A DNA stretch of 64,000 nt from Haliscomenobacter sp. (GCA_016713275.1 JADJPL010000012.1:148561-212560), one strand, 5' to 3'. Positions 1 through 10,787 are shown, counted from the first letter of the stretch. The notes: generated by a model not told the origin, from the sequence alone. Numbers and translations: made by a program.

Positions 1-768
1 TACTTTCTTTCTCTTATCGCCTTTTTGACCCTTGAGGTCGTTGCTGCCCAAAACGTGGTGGAGATTGCCCGTTTTGCTGCGCCGAACGCCACGCAGGCGG
101 TGGCGGTAGACAGTTTGTATTTTTATGCCATCAGCAATTCCCGCATTGTGAAGCACCGGAAAACCGACGGCGGGGTGGTGAAGGAATACCGGGGGCCGTT
201 CAAGCACCTCAACAGCGGGATCATCATCGACGGCAAGTTGTACTGCGCCAATACGAATTATCCCGACACCCCGATGGCCAGTTCGCTCGAGATTTTTGAC
301 CCGGAAACCCTGGAGCACATCGGTTCGCACTCCTTCGGCATATTCATGGGCTCGTTTACCTGGATCGACCGCTGGCAAGGGGATTGGTACCTGATGTTTG
401 TGCATTACGAAAATTACGCCCAGGAGCGCGACAAGGGCGTCAATTATTCCGCGCTGGTGCGCATGGATTCGGAGTTTTGGCAAAAAGGCGGCTGGGTGCT
501 GCCCAAAGATATGGTGCAACGATTAAAGCCGGAGAGCATTTCCGGCGGCAGTTTTACTTCGGATGGAAAACTATACCTCAGTCCCCATCATTTCGAAGAA
601 ATGTACCTTTTTGAATTACCCACTTACGGGTACGAACTCAAATGGGCCGGGACCTTTCCCGTGCCCTTTCAGGGCCAGGGCTTCTCCTTCGACCGCTACC
701 AGCCCGGCGTGGTCTGGGGCATGCACCGGGAGAAACGGGAAGTAGTGGCGGTGCGGGTGGAGGAGTGA
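1..768 (+). CDS. Secreted protein of unknown function, 5' end outside window
   Basis: The reading frame is open from base 1. The first ~18 codons (YFLSLIAFLTLEVVAA, then Q) read as the hydrophobic core and cleavage region of a signal peptide, so the true start lies upstream and the internal TTG at 25 is not the start. The mature part (about 240 residues) has short repeated beta-strand-like segments such as GKLYCAN, GKLYLSP and FSFDRYQPGVVWG, as in beta-propeller or lectin-like secreted proteins. I do not recognise a family and see no catalytic motif. The stop is at 768, and the next gene is convergent. Confidence 0.7.
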   Translation, partial: YFLSLIAFLTLEVVAAQNVVEIARFAAPNATQAVAVDSLYFYAISNSRIVKHRKTDGGVVKEYRGPFKHLNSGIIIDGKLYCANTNYPDTPMASSLEIFDPETLEHIGSHSFGIFMGSFTWIDRWQGDWYLMFVHYENYAQERDKGVNYSALVRMDSEFWQKGGWVLPKDMVQRLKPESISGGSFTSDGKLYLSPHHFEEMYLFELPTYGYELKWAGTFPVPFQGQGFSFDRYQPGVVWGMHREKREVVAVRVEE

Positions 769-833
769 GGCGCAAAGCCCCGTATTTTGTCTGTTTCTAA
801 TAAAGATAACGACAGACCATCGCGTTGTCCTTT

Positions 834-1439
834 TTAATTGAGGAACACGTTTTTGATTTTAAAGCACTGTTTTCCCTCGAATGGTTTTAGGCTGTCCGTT
901 TCAGCCGTGGCGCCGATGACTTTCAAAGGCGCCCCCCTAGAGGTTTGCTCCCACGGGGCAATGGTTTCCTGCTCAAAATCCCCGTTGGGTATGGGTATCG
1001 CCGTCCACTGGCCGGTGCTGGTTTCCACTTCGAGGCGCATATCGTCAAAGTAGTAGATGCCTTTGCCAAAACCCAGCATTCCAAAAGCGATCCATGGCGC
1101 TTTTTTGTCTATCACATACTGGAGGGTGTAGGTTTTCCATGTTTTGTCGCGGACGGGGCGGTCGGCCATGTTGTCCATGTAAGTCCAAGCCAGTTTGCCT
1201 CCTTTCGGCGGCTCGTTGCGGATGAATGCTACGGCATAAGAGGTTGTACTGCCAGGCTCTGCCATAATGGCGACGCTCAGGCGGTATTTTTTTCCCTTAA
1301 ACTGGCTCATATCCATGCGCTGCGACCAAACGGAGAAAGTGGAAAACTCCTCTGGCGGGGCATTGGAGGTCTGGGCGTTAAGGGGGATGTTGAAAAATGC
1401 CATCAGCAGGAGGGGGAGGGCAAGGAGGTATTTTTTCAT
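834..1439 (-). CDS. Secreted carbohydrate-binding-like beta-sandwich protein
   Basis: 201 residues starting with a clear signal peptide (MKKYLLALPLLLMAFF, cleavage after NAQ). The mature part contains FSVWSQRMDMSQFKGKKYR, YYFDDMRLEVE and IPNGDFEQETIAPW. These are typical of CBM4/9-like galactose-binding folds, in which NGDFE..xxPW opens the domain and YFDDM/DDVxL closes it. It is probably an extracytoplasmic or surface protein. No enzyme domain is attached. The function is inferred from fold-like motifs only. Confidence 0.7.
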   Translation of the reverse strand: MKKYLLALPLLLMAFFNIPLNAQTSNAPPEEFSTFSVWSQRMDMSQFKGKKYRLSVAIMAEPGSTTSYAVAFIRNEPPKGGKLAWTYMDNMADRPVRDKTWKTYTLQYVIDKKAPWIAFGMLGFGKGIYYFDDMRLEVETSTGQWTAIPIPNGDFEQETIAPWEQTSRGAPLKVIGATAETDSLKPFEGKQCFKIKNVFLN

Positions 1440-1527
1440 GTTGTGAGTAGGTGTGCGGAGGTGAAAAGTGCGGGTCTAAATTTAGTCGGTCCTTAAAAAT
1501 ACATCTTCATGCCCTCAGCCCCCTGGC

Positions 1528-2858
1528 TTAGATCCCGGGAATTTCCTTATTGCGGAAGGCGTCTACAAACAAGCGGTGGTCGTTGCGTACGCAGGCGGCG
1601 TAGTCCTCGCTAAACCGGACGATATACTCCACAAACTCCGACTCGCGCCCGTCCAGGACGTTGAAGATGGCGTCTTCGGTGGAATAATCGATCAGCGTTT
1701 GGTCGCTATCTTCGTCCGATACGCAATGGATTTTGGCGACGCAGCGGCCCAGGCTTTCCACGACCTGCAGGATGTCGTCCATGTCGTTGATGTCGTCCCA
1801 TTCCAGATCAGCCGTGTACGGGGAAATTTCCGTTACGAACATGCCGGTTCCGTTCAGGGTGGTGTACCCGAGGAAGGGGTCGGCGTTGACTTACGCAGGG
1901 CGCGCTGGGAAGTAGCGGTCCGGTGTCCTTCATGGACGAAATAGCCGGTTACTTTCGGGTCGTTCACGTATTTGGCGGCTGCCGAAGGCAGGGCGACTTT
2001 CATGGAGATGAGGATGTCGTTTTCGAGGGCTTCGGTGTCCCCTTCCAGGAGGACGCTGATGATCAGCAGGCCTGCCGAGCCGATACCCAGTCCTTTGCGC
2101 CGGGCGATGTCTTTGACGTGGTAGGTCATTTGGCTCCGCCGTTTGCGTTTGGGGATGGTTTCGAAATACGCTTCCAGGGCGGCCTGGACGTTCATTTTCT
2201 CGGCGTCGGTGAGTTGGATGAAGTTGTAGTTGTTCTTGAATTGGCGGTCGCCGTCGACGATATCCGTTTCGTAATCCAGCAGGCCCACCCGCGTCCGTTG
2301 CCGGCCGTTGCGCAGCACTTCGAGGACGGCGCCTTCCGCATTGGCGATGGTGAGAACGAAGTTGCGGTCGCTGGAAGCGGCAAAGCGGGCCACCTGGCGG
2401 GCGTAGCTTTGCGCGGCGAGGGTGACGATATCGCGGATTTCCAGGTCTGAAAGCGCTTTTTGGTACCCGATCAGGGCCAGGCTGGCGCAAAAGCGCTTGA
2501 CATCCCAGGTGAAGGGAGCGACGGTCGCTTCGTCGAAGTCGTTGACGTCAAAGACCAGCGCTCCGGCGCTGTTCATGTAGGTACCGAAGTTCTCCGCATG
2601 GAGGTCTCCCTGAATCCAGACGCGGCTGGTGTGGTCGTTGAGAAAAGGGTCGGCGTCGCGGCTGACGTCGGCGTAGAATAACGCCGCCGAGCCCCGGTAA
2701 AAAGCGAAAGGCGATTCCGCCATTTTCCGGAATTTACCCCGCCAGGCCGACGGGTCGCCGGTGATCAGGTGCTGGTAGTTGTCGGTAAACGACTGGATAA
2801 TAAACGCTTTGCGCGATTCCGGGCTCTCTTGAAGGATTTGTTCAATGATGCGTTCCAT
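1528..2858 (-). pseudogene. DUF2252 family protein, split by one frameshift
   Basis: Two ORFs (2858-1854 and 1842-1528) together give ~443 residues, the usual length of DUF2252 proteins. These are distantly kinase-like proteins of unknown function. Family hallmarks are WIQGDLHAENFGTY, LVFDVNDFDEA, the WDVKR segment and, after the break, DPFLGYT. The frames join perfectly if one base is restored at about 1890 (CGTAAGTCAACG should read CGTAAGGTCAACG on the coding strand), giving RKVNADPFLGYT. The gene is therefore broken by a single-base deletion, real or a sequencing error. It starts with ATG at 2858. Confidence 0.85.
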
Positions 2859-3142
2859 GGTTAGTAATGAGTTTGGTGTTCCTTTTTTTATGGCGGCTGC
2901 ATACCTCCTTCAGGCTGGCAGCCTTACCGGTGCGCAAGTTAAGGGAAAACGAACACCTTAGTTATTTTTTTATCCGTTTGATTTGCTTTCTATAAGCGGT
3001 ATTTTTTCGGACAAATGGGGCCCGAAGCCGCTCCAGGTTATGCAAAAAAGCGATTATATTTTATGCCCAATTCCTGCCGGGATGGTTGTATGGCTTCCTG
3101 GGGCTGTCTCATAAGATCGTTCTTTGCTTCCAGCGTGAAATT

Positions 3143-4111
3143 TTATTTTCTTTTTTCATTTTCGGCATTATGCTTGATGTGCGTCAATACACGCAGGTGG
3201 ATTTGGTGAATGATGTGGCCGCTCCAAAGGCGCCAATAAAATGCAGGTTTGATGTTGTGGTAATACCAGGTCGTTCCTGTTAAAATAGTATTGCCATTGG
3301 GTAATTCCGTCAATTGGAATTGTCCTCTCCTGGAAACAAAGTAGTCGTGGAGATGGGGCGCGTCCACGTCCCAAAAACTCCATTCTTTCATTGGTTCGGG
3401 TTGTTGTTCGACGTCAAATTTCAAAAGCCGCGGCTCGTCCCAAACTGTTATGGGCTCAACAAAACTTCCGGTGGTGAAGTTACAATATCGAATTGCGCCA
3501 ACACCTGTGCCTTGAATTTTTGCGTCTGTCGGATATGCAATTCCGGTCTTAAAAATAAATTCCGTTGGCTTGCCGAGTTGCGGAAATTCCACCACGTTTT
3601 CCCAAATCGTTTGGGGATCTGCTTTGATTTCTATTGAAGTCACGACAGCGGTTAGAGCCGGTTTGTTGTCTTTCTCGATAAATGCCAATGCCGGGATGAT
3701 ACCGATTAATAGAAGGAGCGTTTTTGCCGCGTTATTCGGAGTTTTTTTAACGAGGGCATAACCGATTAAACTTCCGACCCAGGTTAAAAGCAGCCCGATG
3801 GGAGCAGCCATTGCAATGCAGATCAGGCCTTCTATTGCAAAAAGGAAAAGTCCTGCGGTATAAACGGCAAGGGTCAAAAAGGCAATTTGCCAGGCTTGTT
3901 TGTAGGTGATTTCTTTTTCAAGACCATATAAAATGGCCGGGCAGGCGCCAATGAAAAGTGGCGTCAACATGAACAAGGCAATTCCATATTCTCCAATACC
4001 GTAAATGCCCCAAACTGTCAACAGTCCTGAAATGATAACGGTTAGCCCGACCGCCAACCATTTGCGTTTCTTATCTTGCGCTGGCGCCATTTTTTCTTTC
4101 TGTAGTTTCAT
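3143..4111 (-). CDS. Membrane protein with C-terminal SRPBCC domain
   Basis: From the ATG at 4111 (MKLQKEKMAP) the protein is 322 residues. About four to five hydrophobic helices fill residues ~15-160 (WLAVGLTVIISGLLTVWGIYG; TLLLLIGIIPALAFI). A soluble START/polyketide-cyclase-like (SRPBCC) domain follows from ~165, opening with VTSIEIKADPQTIWENVVEFP and containing GVGAIRYCNFTTGSFVEPI. This resembles a helix-grip ligand-binding domain. The frame is open to an ATG at 4225, but the extra 38 residues are not membrane-like and I prefer the internal start. Ligand and role are unknown. Confidence 0.75.
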   Translation of the reverse strand: MKLQKEKMAPAQDKKRKWLAVGLTVIISGLLTVWGIYGIGEYGIALFMLTPLFIGACPAILYGLEKEITYKQAWQIAFLTLAVYTAGLFLFAIEGLICIAMAAPIGLLLTWVGSLIGYALVKKTPNNAAKTLLLLIGIIPALAFIEKDNKPALTAVVTSIEIKADPQTIWENVVEFPQLGKPTEFIFKTGIAYPTDAKIQGTGVGAIRYCNFTTGSFVEPITVWDEPRLLKFDVEQQPEPMKEWSFWDVDAPHLHDYFVSRRGQFQLTELPNGNTILTGTTWYYHNIKPAFYWRLWSGHIIHQIHLRVLTHIKHNAENEKRK

Positions 4112-4241
4112 TGTCGCGTTGTCTTTTAAAGGTGGGTTATAAGAGGAATTAAAAAGAACGGCTTCAGCGCCTTCCACCGTAGGTTCTTCATGCAACTTCA
4201 GATATATACCCACCAGCTTGTCCAAGGAAGTGTTGCACGTG

Positions 4242-4541
4242 TTAAGCCACGTTTTTCTCTGCTTCCGGAATTTCTTTCAACTCTTTGGCCAATAGATTTT
4301 CAGATTCTTCCAGGTCAAAGTCATCTTGGAGCCCAAGCCAAAACTTTGCGGAAGTACCAAAATATTTTGCAAGTCTCAGAGCCGTGTCAGCAGTAATCCT
4401 TCTTTTCCCTTTTACAATCTCACTTATTCTTGTTTGGGGTATTTTTATATCCTTTGCCAATCTATATTGACTTATTTCCATTGGAACCAAAAACTCTTCC
4501 AATAGCACTTCTCCAGGATGTATGTTGGGCAGCTTTTCCAT
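4242..4541 (-). CDS. higA: HigA-family XRE antitoxin, partner toxin not seen
   Basis: 99 residues, standard for HigA. It opens with the family signature MEKLPNIHPGEVLLEEFL and has an XRE helix-turn-helix (ISQYRLAKDIKIPQTRISEI, then ITADTALRLAKYFGTSAKFW). HigA binds and neutralises the RelE-like ribonuclease HigB and represses the pair. higB normally lies just upstream, but here the upstream side runs straight into the end of an insertion sequence after ~30 bases. No RelE-like ORF is visible, so the toxin gene has probably been lost or displaced. Confidence 0.85.
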   Translation of the reverse strand: MEKLPNIHPGEVLLEEFLVPMEISQYRLAKDIKIPQTRISEIVKGKRRITADTALRLAKYFGTSAKFWLGLQDDFDLEESENLLAKELKEIPEAEKNVA

Positions 4542-4570
4542 TTTTTTATTTCAATATGAGGCATGGTCGT

Positions 4571-6256
4571 CATGCACCGACATTCCCCACCCCAAATATG
4601 GCTAAAAAATAATTAAATTACGGCATGGAACAAATGCCAACGAGCAAAGAGCTGAATCATTTAGGTCTAGTAGCTGCCATGATAGACCAGTTGGGAATCG
4701 TGGAAAGGATTGATTCGCGGGTCCCCCAGGATCTTCAGGAGCGCCACGTGAGTGTGGGGATGGGAGTAAAAGCCATGATTATCACGGCTTGGGTTTTAAC
4801 CAGCACGCTGTATATGGTCAGCAGTTTTTTGAACACCTGCCTGTAGATATGTTATTGGGTCCCAGTGTCCAAAGTGCCCACCTCAATGACAGCGTATTGG
4901 GGCGAATACTAGACGCTATCTACGATTACGGGTGCACCAAATTGCACTCGGACCTAGCTCCAGGTATTTGTGAGCGCTTGGGATTGACCCCTACCGAATT
5001 GTGCATGGATAGCACCGACTTTCATTTGGATGGCACCACAACAGCTAAATGGATCTGCCCGAGGGCAGTAAGGTTTTGCATTTAACCCGTGGATATAGCC
5101 GCGATCATCGACCAGATCTAAATCAGGTAGTACTTAATTTAATTGTTGAAACCGCGCTGGTATTGTACTACACATGGAAGGTCTAAGTGGTAATCAATCC
5201 GACAAGACGACTTTAGGAAACAATCACCAATTACATAGCACAATTGCAAACCACTTACGAAGTTGCTGATTTATTGATGGACAGTGCAGGTTACTGTGCA
5301 CAGACGATTCAAAGAATTAGCGATACCATCAATTGGATTAGCCGCGTTCCTGAAACCATAAAAGAAGCGCGCATAGCCATTGAAGCTGATGGAGAAATGA
5401 AAGAATTGAGCCCAGGATACCGCTACCGAATGACAACTTCGAATTATGCTGGGGTTGAACAGCGCTGAGCAATAATTCACTGCAGGAGTCTTACCAAAAA
5501 GAGTTCATCACTTTGAAAAAGAATTACCTCAAGGCCTCAGAAAAAAGTTTAAAAGCATTTGAAAAAATTGATCATCAGAAGTTTTCATGTGAAGCAGATG
5601 CCCGCAAATATTTGCAAGAATTTGTGAAAAAACATCCTAATATTTCAATTCAAAATGCGAGTATTCAAGCGGTTGCTCAGTATGAAAAACAAGGCCGCCC
5701 GCCTAAAGATGCTCAACCTACCCATTACATTTATCAGATTCAAGGCGATTGCGCTTCTAATGTTGAAGACTTTGAAAGATTGGCGCAAAGCAAGGGTAAG
5801 TTCATCATCGCCACCAATAATTTGGATAAAAACAAGACGCCTGATGATCAATTGTTGACTAAATACAAAAGCTTATCCAAAGTGGAGCGCGGTTTTAGAT
5901 TTCTAAAAGATCCCCAATTTATTGCCTCTTCCTTTTTCGTCAAGAAGCCCGAAAGAGTGGAAGCCTTACTTTTTATCATGACACTCTGCTTGAGTGTCTA
6001 TGCCGGCATCGAGTACCAAATCCGACAAGAACTGATCAAGCAGCAAGAAACCCTGCCCAATCAGCTTAAGAAACAAGTGCAAACCCCACCACCCGCTGGG
6101 TGTTCGCAATGATGGCCGGCATACGTCCTATATACAAATGATAATCAGTCAATTATTCTAAACCTAACTGAGACTAAGAACAAAATCATCAACCTACTCG
6201 GGCCCTTCGCAAAAAATATTATTTCCGGGTTTAGGGGTGGGAATGTCGGCTTGATG
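4571..6256 (+). mobile_element. Decayed IS1634/IS4-type insertion sequence
   Basis: Imperfect terminal inverted repeats bracket a broken transposase. The left end at about 4577-4597 (CCGACATTCCCCACCCCAAA) matches the reverse complement of the right end at about 6229-6250 (CCGACATTCCCACCCCTAAA) with one gap and one mismatch. The ~1.68 kb length fits the IS1634 group. I could not identify a clean target-site duplication. The right end lies inside a minus-strand membrane-protein gene and supplies its stop codon. Confidence 0.75.
4625..6112 (+). pseudogene. IS1634-like DDE transposase, multiple frameshifts
   Basis: Pieces in all three forward frames together cover a whole transposase. They are an N-terminal segment (SKELNHLGLVAAMIDQLGI, DUF4277-like), FFEHLPVDMLLGPSVQ, the first catalytic Asp region (CMDSTDFHLDG), HLTRGYSRDHRPDLNQ near 5085-5130, LLMDSAGYCAQT with the second Asp region, and the C-terminal SKVERGFRFLKDPQF (catalytic Glu) ending in PAGCSQ. 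At least five frameshifts separate them, so the element cannot make transposase as read. The order and motifs identify the IS4-superfamily DDE fold. Confidence 0.85.
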
Positions 6257-6766
6257 TATCTGTTTGCGATTTTATCAAGATGGCATAAGAAGATTTATCC
6301 ATAAACCCTACGTTTTCTTCTAAATCAAGGTATAATGTATCATTTTTTATGGTGTAGGTTCCAAAATAGAAGTCCTCTCCAAAACAACGGCTTGTATATT
6401 TTAACCTGTTGTTGTTCTTCAGCGTTATAATAGTTCTGCAATTTGCAGTCCCTACCATTTCTTACTTAATATGTTTTTTCCTTCATGTTTTTCCCAGTCG
6501 ACAATTCCAAATGGATTTGCAAAAGATACCAAATTCAAAACGAGGATTAAAGTGATAAAAATAAGCCTTTCATTTTGTTTTGGTACTTCTATGGCGTATT
6601 TTATAATTTGATATATAAAAATGCCAAAGAGAGCAATCCACAAACCAACTCCGATTATTAATACACCAATTGTATATGCTCCTGGAACATAACTTATAAA
6701 ATATTGCAAAAACCAAATTCCGAAAAGCAAAATAATTAAAAATGATATAAACTTCTTCTTTTTCAC
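6231..6766 (-). pseudogene. Small membrane protein, frameshifted and cut by the IS
   Basis: The upstream ORF (104 codons from 6766) has three membrane helices (FISFLIILLFGIWFLQYF; YTIGVLIIGVGLWIALFGIF; LIFITLILVLNLVSF) and ends in KNILSKKW. The downstream ORF begins MVGTANCRTIITLKNNNRL and ends YAILIKSQTD. Adding one A to the AAA at the junction (~6457) fuses them into one protein, as in other Bacteroidota proteins with a membrane half followed by a GxANC.T-type beta domain. The last codons come from the inverted repeat of the neighbouring insertion sequence, so the natural C-terminus is missing. Function unknown. Confidence 0.65.
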
Positions 6767-6799
6767 CTAGGTTGTTCTTTTGCTGAGCAATAATGGAGC

Positions 6800-6846
6800 G
6801 TATATACGCTTTTAGTGTCCGTTTAGGCACGAATTGGCGTATATAC
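6800..6846. other. Hairpin-forming inverted repeat between two orphan genes
   Basis: GTATATACGC at 6800-6809 is exactly complementary to GCGTATATAC at 6837-6846. Three more pairs (GTG/CAC) lie deeper in the stem. It sits between the 3' end of the helicase and the start of the membrane-protein gene, both on the minus strand. It could be a terminator-like stem, a REP element or a recombination site, and the sequence alone does not decide. Confidence 0.5.
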
Positions 6847-6898
6847 AATGTTCGATGCTGCTTTTTATTTTATTCTGCGATGTTTTTGTTCTACCCAT

Positions 6899-9874
6899 CT
6901 ATTTTAAAAAATTCATCAACAATCCAGACGGTGTATTTGCGTTATTTTTTAGCATTTCTTTATTTGCGAATACAATAAAACTATCTTTTGCTCTTGAAAC
7001 AGCCACATTTAACATATTTGGCGTTCTATCAAAGAACATTGTACCAACTTCATTAGGTCCATAAACCATTGAGAATAATATTATAGGTCTTTCCGCACCT
7101 TGTAAAGTATGAACTGTACCATATTTCAACACATCTGTATTAAATCCCGCTTTTTTTAACTTCTGTTTTAAAAGAAATTTTTGGCTAACAAAAGGAGTAA
7201 TAATTCCTACATTTTCCTCAATATTGCCATATCGGTTTGTAATATCCGCCTTGTTTTTTAGTAACCATTGTACTATTGCGTCTGCTTCTTTTTCATTACG
7301 TCTGCTGTAATTTATTATTGTTGATGAGCCTTGTATATCTATCAAAGTCATAGGCTTAAACAAATTATTTTTAGGAGCATTTCCTTTTAATGTTTTTAGT
7401 AAACCATTGTATGCCAAACGATTGCAATAAGCAATAATTTCATTGTAACATCTCCTGTGTTCCAATAACATTAAGCCTTTCACTTGTAAATTAAGTTCTT
7501 GATAATCACACGCATTTTGAGCCATTTTCATAATACTACCCGATGAAGATAAAAATCCTTTTGGTTCATAAATTTGGTCAAATTTACTATCATCATAGTT
7601 ACTGATAATATCACATTTTTTCAAATTACCTTTATCTATTTGCTTTTCAATATTCCAAATAGGTTCTATTTGTAGAACATCACCAACAATAATTGCTTTT
7701 TTAGCAAGTGCAAATGTTGCAACACCAACTTCTGGTGCTACCTGACCTGCTTCATCTACCACCAAAATATCCACAAAATTATATAATTAGCCATCTCCCC
7801 ATATAGCATTATTTCTATCATCGGTGCCTAAATGACGGCTATAGGCAAAAAACTTGGGAGCCATATAAAAAGTACTAACAAAGCAAGGTGTAAGCATAGC
7901 GTGTCTTAACCAACGTTGTTCTGTTGCTGACTTACCTTATTACCATCTGTGTACATTCAGTTTCTATTAACCACCTTCCTTCCCAATAATGAAGGGCTAA
8001 TTGGAATGCTCTATGTCTTAGTGTTACATCTAATTCGTCATAAAAAACAATTTGGTGGTTCACTTTGCTTCTATTTTTCTGTTTTCATACAGCCAATACT
8101 CTTTTTCCGTTTTGGGCGGATTTCCTTTAATATTATTAGTTTTTTTCCAATCAATCCAAGATGAAATGTTTTTTATAGTTTTTTTTCGCCATGCTTATTT
8201 TTTTATCTATCATTTCAAGAATATTAGACCTATTACACTTTAAAGGTAATTTGTTATCATCAATGATTGTATCTCGCAATAGTATGTTTATTTGAGCATA
8301 TCTATTTTTATGAGGAACCGAACAGCTGAACCAACAGAATAGTTTTCTAAAAAACGGCTCATTATCAAAGTATTGGTTTATAGTAGTTTCTACTATTTTT
8401 AAAGCATCAATATCTGTTTGAAGCGCAGAAATAGAAAGTGTATTTTTTTCATAATAATTATTTGCATCCATTTTATCGTTAATATAATATTTCGAAAACT
8501 CTGCTTCAGCATCTAAGTAAGAACGCCATTTTTTTGCCGCGTCCTCTAACTGTTTTTGTGTTGAAATAATTTTATTTCTTAATATTTCTATAGTCCTTTC
8601 TACTGTAATAACTTCTCGTTTAATGTCAATCCATTTAGCCGCCTTATCTAAAAAATGTTCTTTTGCATTTGCTAAATAATTTCCAGACTCCACCCTTGAA
8701 AACAGTCCACTTTTGTCAAGTTTTTTGTAATTTATTCCTTCCAATTCCGAATTTGTTTTTGAAAGGCCTGGTAAGTAAGTCGCATAGCCGCTTATGTCAG
8801 GTAGCCATCGACCTTGTAAATCACCTTTTTTTGTATTTGATTTTGAAAAACTATCAATTATATTTGTAACGGCTTGATTATTATTTGAGCAAGCCAAAAT
8901 TATGGTAGGTTCCTTTCCTGCTATTGCACTTATAACCATTTCATTCGCAACAATAGTCTGCAATAAAGTTGTTTTACCAGTACCTGGAGGACCATTGATT
9001 GCAAATACTTTTTGCTCCTTTGAATTTAAAGTATATAATGCTTTTCTTTGAGAAATAGAAATAGGAAACTCAAAGCGCATTTGCCCTAAATGTGTGGCGT
9101 TATGATTTATAAAATTTTCAACACTTACAGGTTCTTTATTTATAGGATTTTGAATATTTATAAAATGAGAGAGCAAAGGAGTTGGCAATCCTGCTTGCTT
9201 CTTCTCTTGTAAAATTCTATGGTATAATTCTATTATTGCCTTACTTGCTCCTATTTCCTCATCGGGTAACAAAAGTATTGCATCAAAAATAGTATTGTGA
9301 CCTATGGTTTGATAATCCTCAATAGAATGGTCAGTGACAAATTTAAAAATGCTATTCAAATAGTCTATATATTGATTATAATTTGCGTCATCAATAATGC
9401 CAACAGATGTAGCATTATCTACTTTTCCATAGTGCTAAAATAAACGCTGTTTTTTCATCAGCAAGCGGCTCTAAATATCGCCTTTGTACGATAGGGAATT
9501 GTTCATTAGGAGTATAAAACTGTCCTTTTCTGTCCACTATAACATAAAACCAAAAAGGTCGCTTAATACTGCTATATCCTGTCAATACCTTATGTTCGGG
9601 TATAGGATTTAGATAAAAAGGAGATATTAATAATTGAACGCTATCGATATGTTTCCAATCTGGGGAATCATTGATTGTAATGCCTTTTGCTTTATTTATT
9701 CTTACCTCTTCTATGTCAATTAACCTATTTACTTCTTTTATCTTAGAAGTAAAATTAGAGGAAATCTCGACTTTTGGAGCGACAAAATGTTCACATTTAG
9801 TCGTATCCACATCAGATTTCAGAGAATCTGATAGGTTTTTTTTTATAATAGGATAACCAGTTTTTTTCGTTCAT
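6899..9874 (-). pseudogene. UPF1/DNA2-like superfamily 1 helicase, broken in several places
   Basis: One ~990-residue gene is recoverable from five or six pieces. N-terminus: MNEKNWLSYYKK at 9874, then CEHFVAPKVEIS and RRYLEPLADEKTA. ATPase core: Walker A AINGPPGTGKTTLLQT near 8990. Middle: ISSWIDWKK, DELDVTLRHRAFQLALHYW and LTPCFVSTFYMAP. C-terminal half: LVVDEAGQVAPEVG (motif II), VGDVLQIEP (motif III), LEHRRC, GIITPF, TVHTLQGAE and VAVSRAKD. Frame breaks lie in poly-A runs (for example A9 near 9843, A4 near 9420, A8 near 8183, AAA near 8073). An in-frame TAA near 7793 lies just before the DEAG exon-like block. It is low in GC compared with the flanks. It could be a real pseudogene or an error-rich reading of a helicase of the kind found in antiphage islands. 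Substrate unknown. Confidence 0.85.
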
Positions 9875-10020
9875 GTTATTTTTATGATTGCTGCGAAAAA
9901 ACCCATATCCATTCTTGGCAAGGTTCTCTCCGATATTCAGTTGTATATCCTCACCCAGTGAGGGTATTTTTCAGTTACCCCATTGCGATGGGCAATGCTT
10001 TCCTTTCTGATGAAAACGCC

Positions 10021-10215
10021 TCCTGCCGAAGACCCCGGCGGACGGTCACAAGATGCGAATGGTGGTCTAAGAGGCATCATGGGTTGTGGTTTAGCTTATA
10101 AAAAAACGTACACGCGTAGCCTTTCGGTTTTTGCTGCCCTAATATAGCGAGAAAGGGCAATGGGTCCAAGCGATTTGGACTCGAAAATGCAGCGGGTGGC
10201 AAAAAAGGGGAGGGA
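10021..10215 (+). repeat. Interspersed repeat, copy R1
   Basis: About 150-190 bases shared with 19275-19445 and, in its second half, with 14471-14595 and (inverted) 58605-58700. The common core runs TGTGGTTTAGCTTAT, AAAAACGTA, GTAGCCTTTCGGTTTTTGC, then AGCGAGAAAGGGCAATGGGT. Copies R1 and R3 also share GAAG.(T/C)CCCGGCGGACGGT and GGCATCATGG upstream. No ORF is conserved across copies. The rest of 9875-10223 holds no gene I can support. Confidence 0.7.
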
Positions 10216-10223
10216 AGGGGCCG

Positions 10224-10665
10224 TTAGGCCTCATCCAGCCATTCAACCATTTCATCGAAAACTTCGTCCTCGGTCCGTTGATCTTTCAAGATTGCATCGT
10301 AGGTCATCCCTTTGATATTCATCAGATATTCAACCAGGATTCTGCCTTTGAAATAGTAGGTTGGCATAAAATGACCTTCTACCGCTTCAAAGGTATCGCG
10401 CTTGGCATCCTCATCAGCCAAAAGGAAACGCCGAATTTCGTTTCGCAAATCATAGGCTGCGCTATTCAAGTATGTACTCCGTGCTACATATTCTGGATAC
10501 CCTTCCAATTTCCACATAGGCGGATGTTTTATCGGGCTGAAATTCAGGAGCCCGTACTTGCCGGCTTGAAGGATATGTACCATTTCATGCACCATGTAAC
10601 CCCCCAATTCCAACGACGGAAACCAGGAGCGTTCCTGCGATTGCTCTTTTGATGATTTTTTTCAT
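10224..10665 (-). pseudogene. Small HExxH metalloprotease-like protein, one frameshift
   Basis: The main ORF contains MVHEMVHILQAGKYG, a gluzincin-type HExxH zinc motif, followed by the downstream acidic segment LEGYPEYVARSTYL that could supply the third ligand. In another frame an ATG at 10665 begins MKKIIKRAIAGTLLVSVVG, a signal peptide or membrane anchor. Deleting one G from the G6 run near 10605 joins the two into a ~146-residue envelope protein. That is short for a complete peptidase, so an internal deletion is also possible. Peptidase activity is inferred from the motif only. Confidence 0.55.
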
Positions 10666-10697
10666 ATTTTTGGCATTCTGGTTTGATGATTGTGGGG

Positions 10698-10787
10698 AAC
10701 GGTTTTGGGCTTTGCGTTCGGGCGGATTTCAGAGCACCCAACTGTCAACCTGCATCGAACTTGAATAGAAGCACAAAGCTCCAAGTT
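10698..10787. other. attC-like imperfect palindrome in front of an orphan gene
   Basis: The arm at 10698-10719 begins AACGGTTTTGGGCTTTGCG. It pairs with the arm at 10768-10787, GAAGCACAAAGCTCCAAGTT, with a few bulged bases. One arm starts AAC and the other ends GTT, as in integron attC sites. It fills the gap between the alpha/beta hydrolase and metalloprotease genes. Similar CCGTT-ending hairpins lie at 60731-60794 and 62176-62219. No integrase is visible in the window, so this is a structural resemblance only. Confidence 0.4.
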
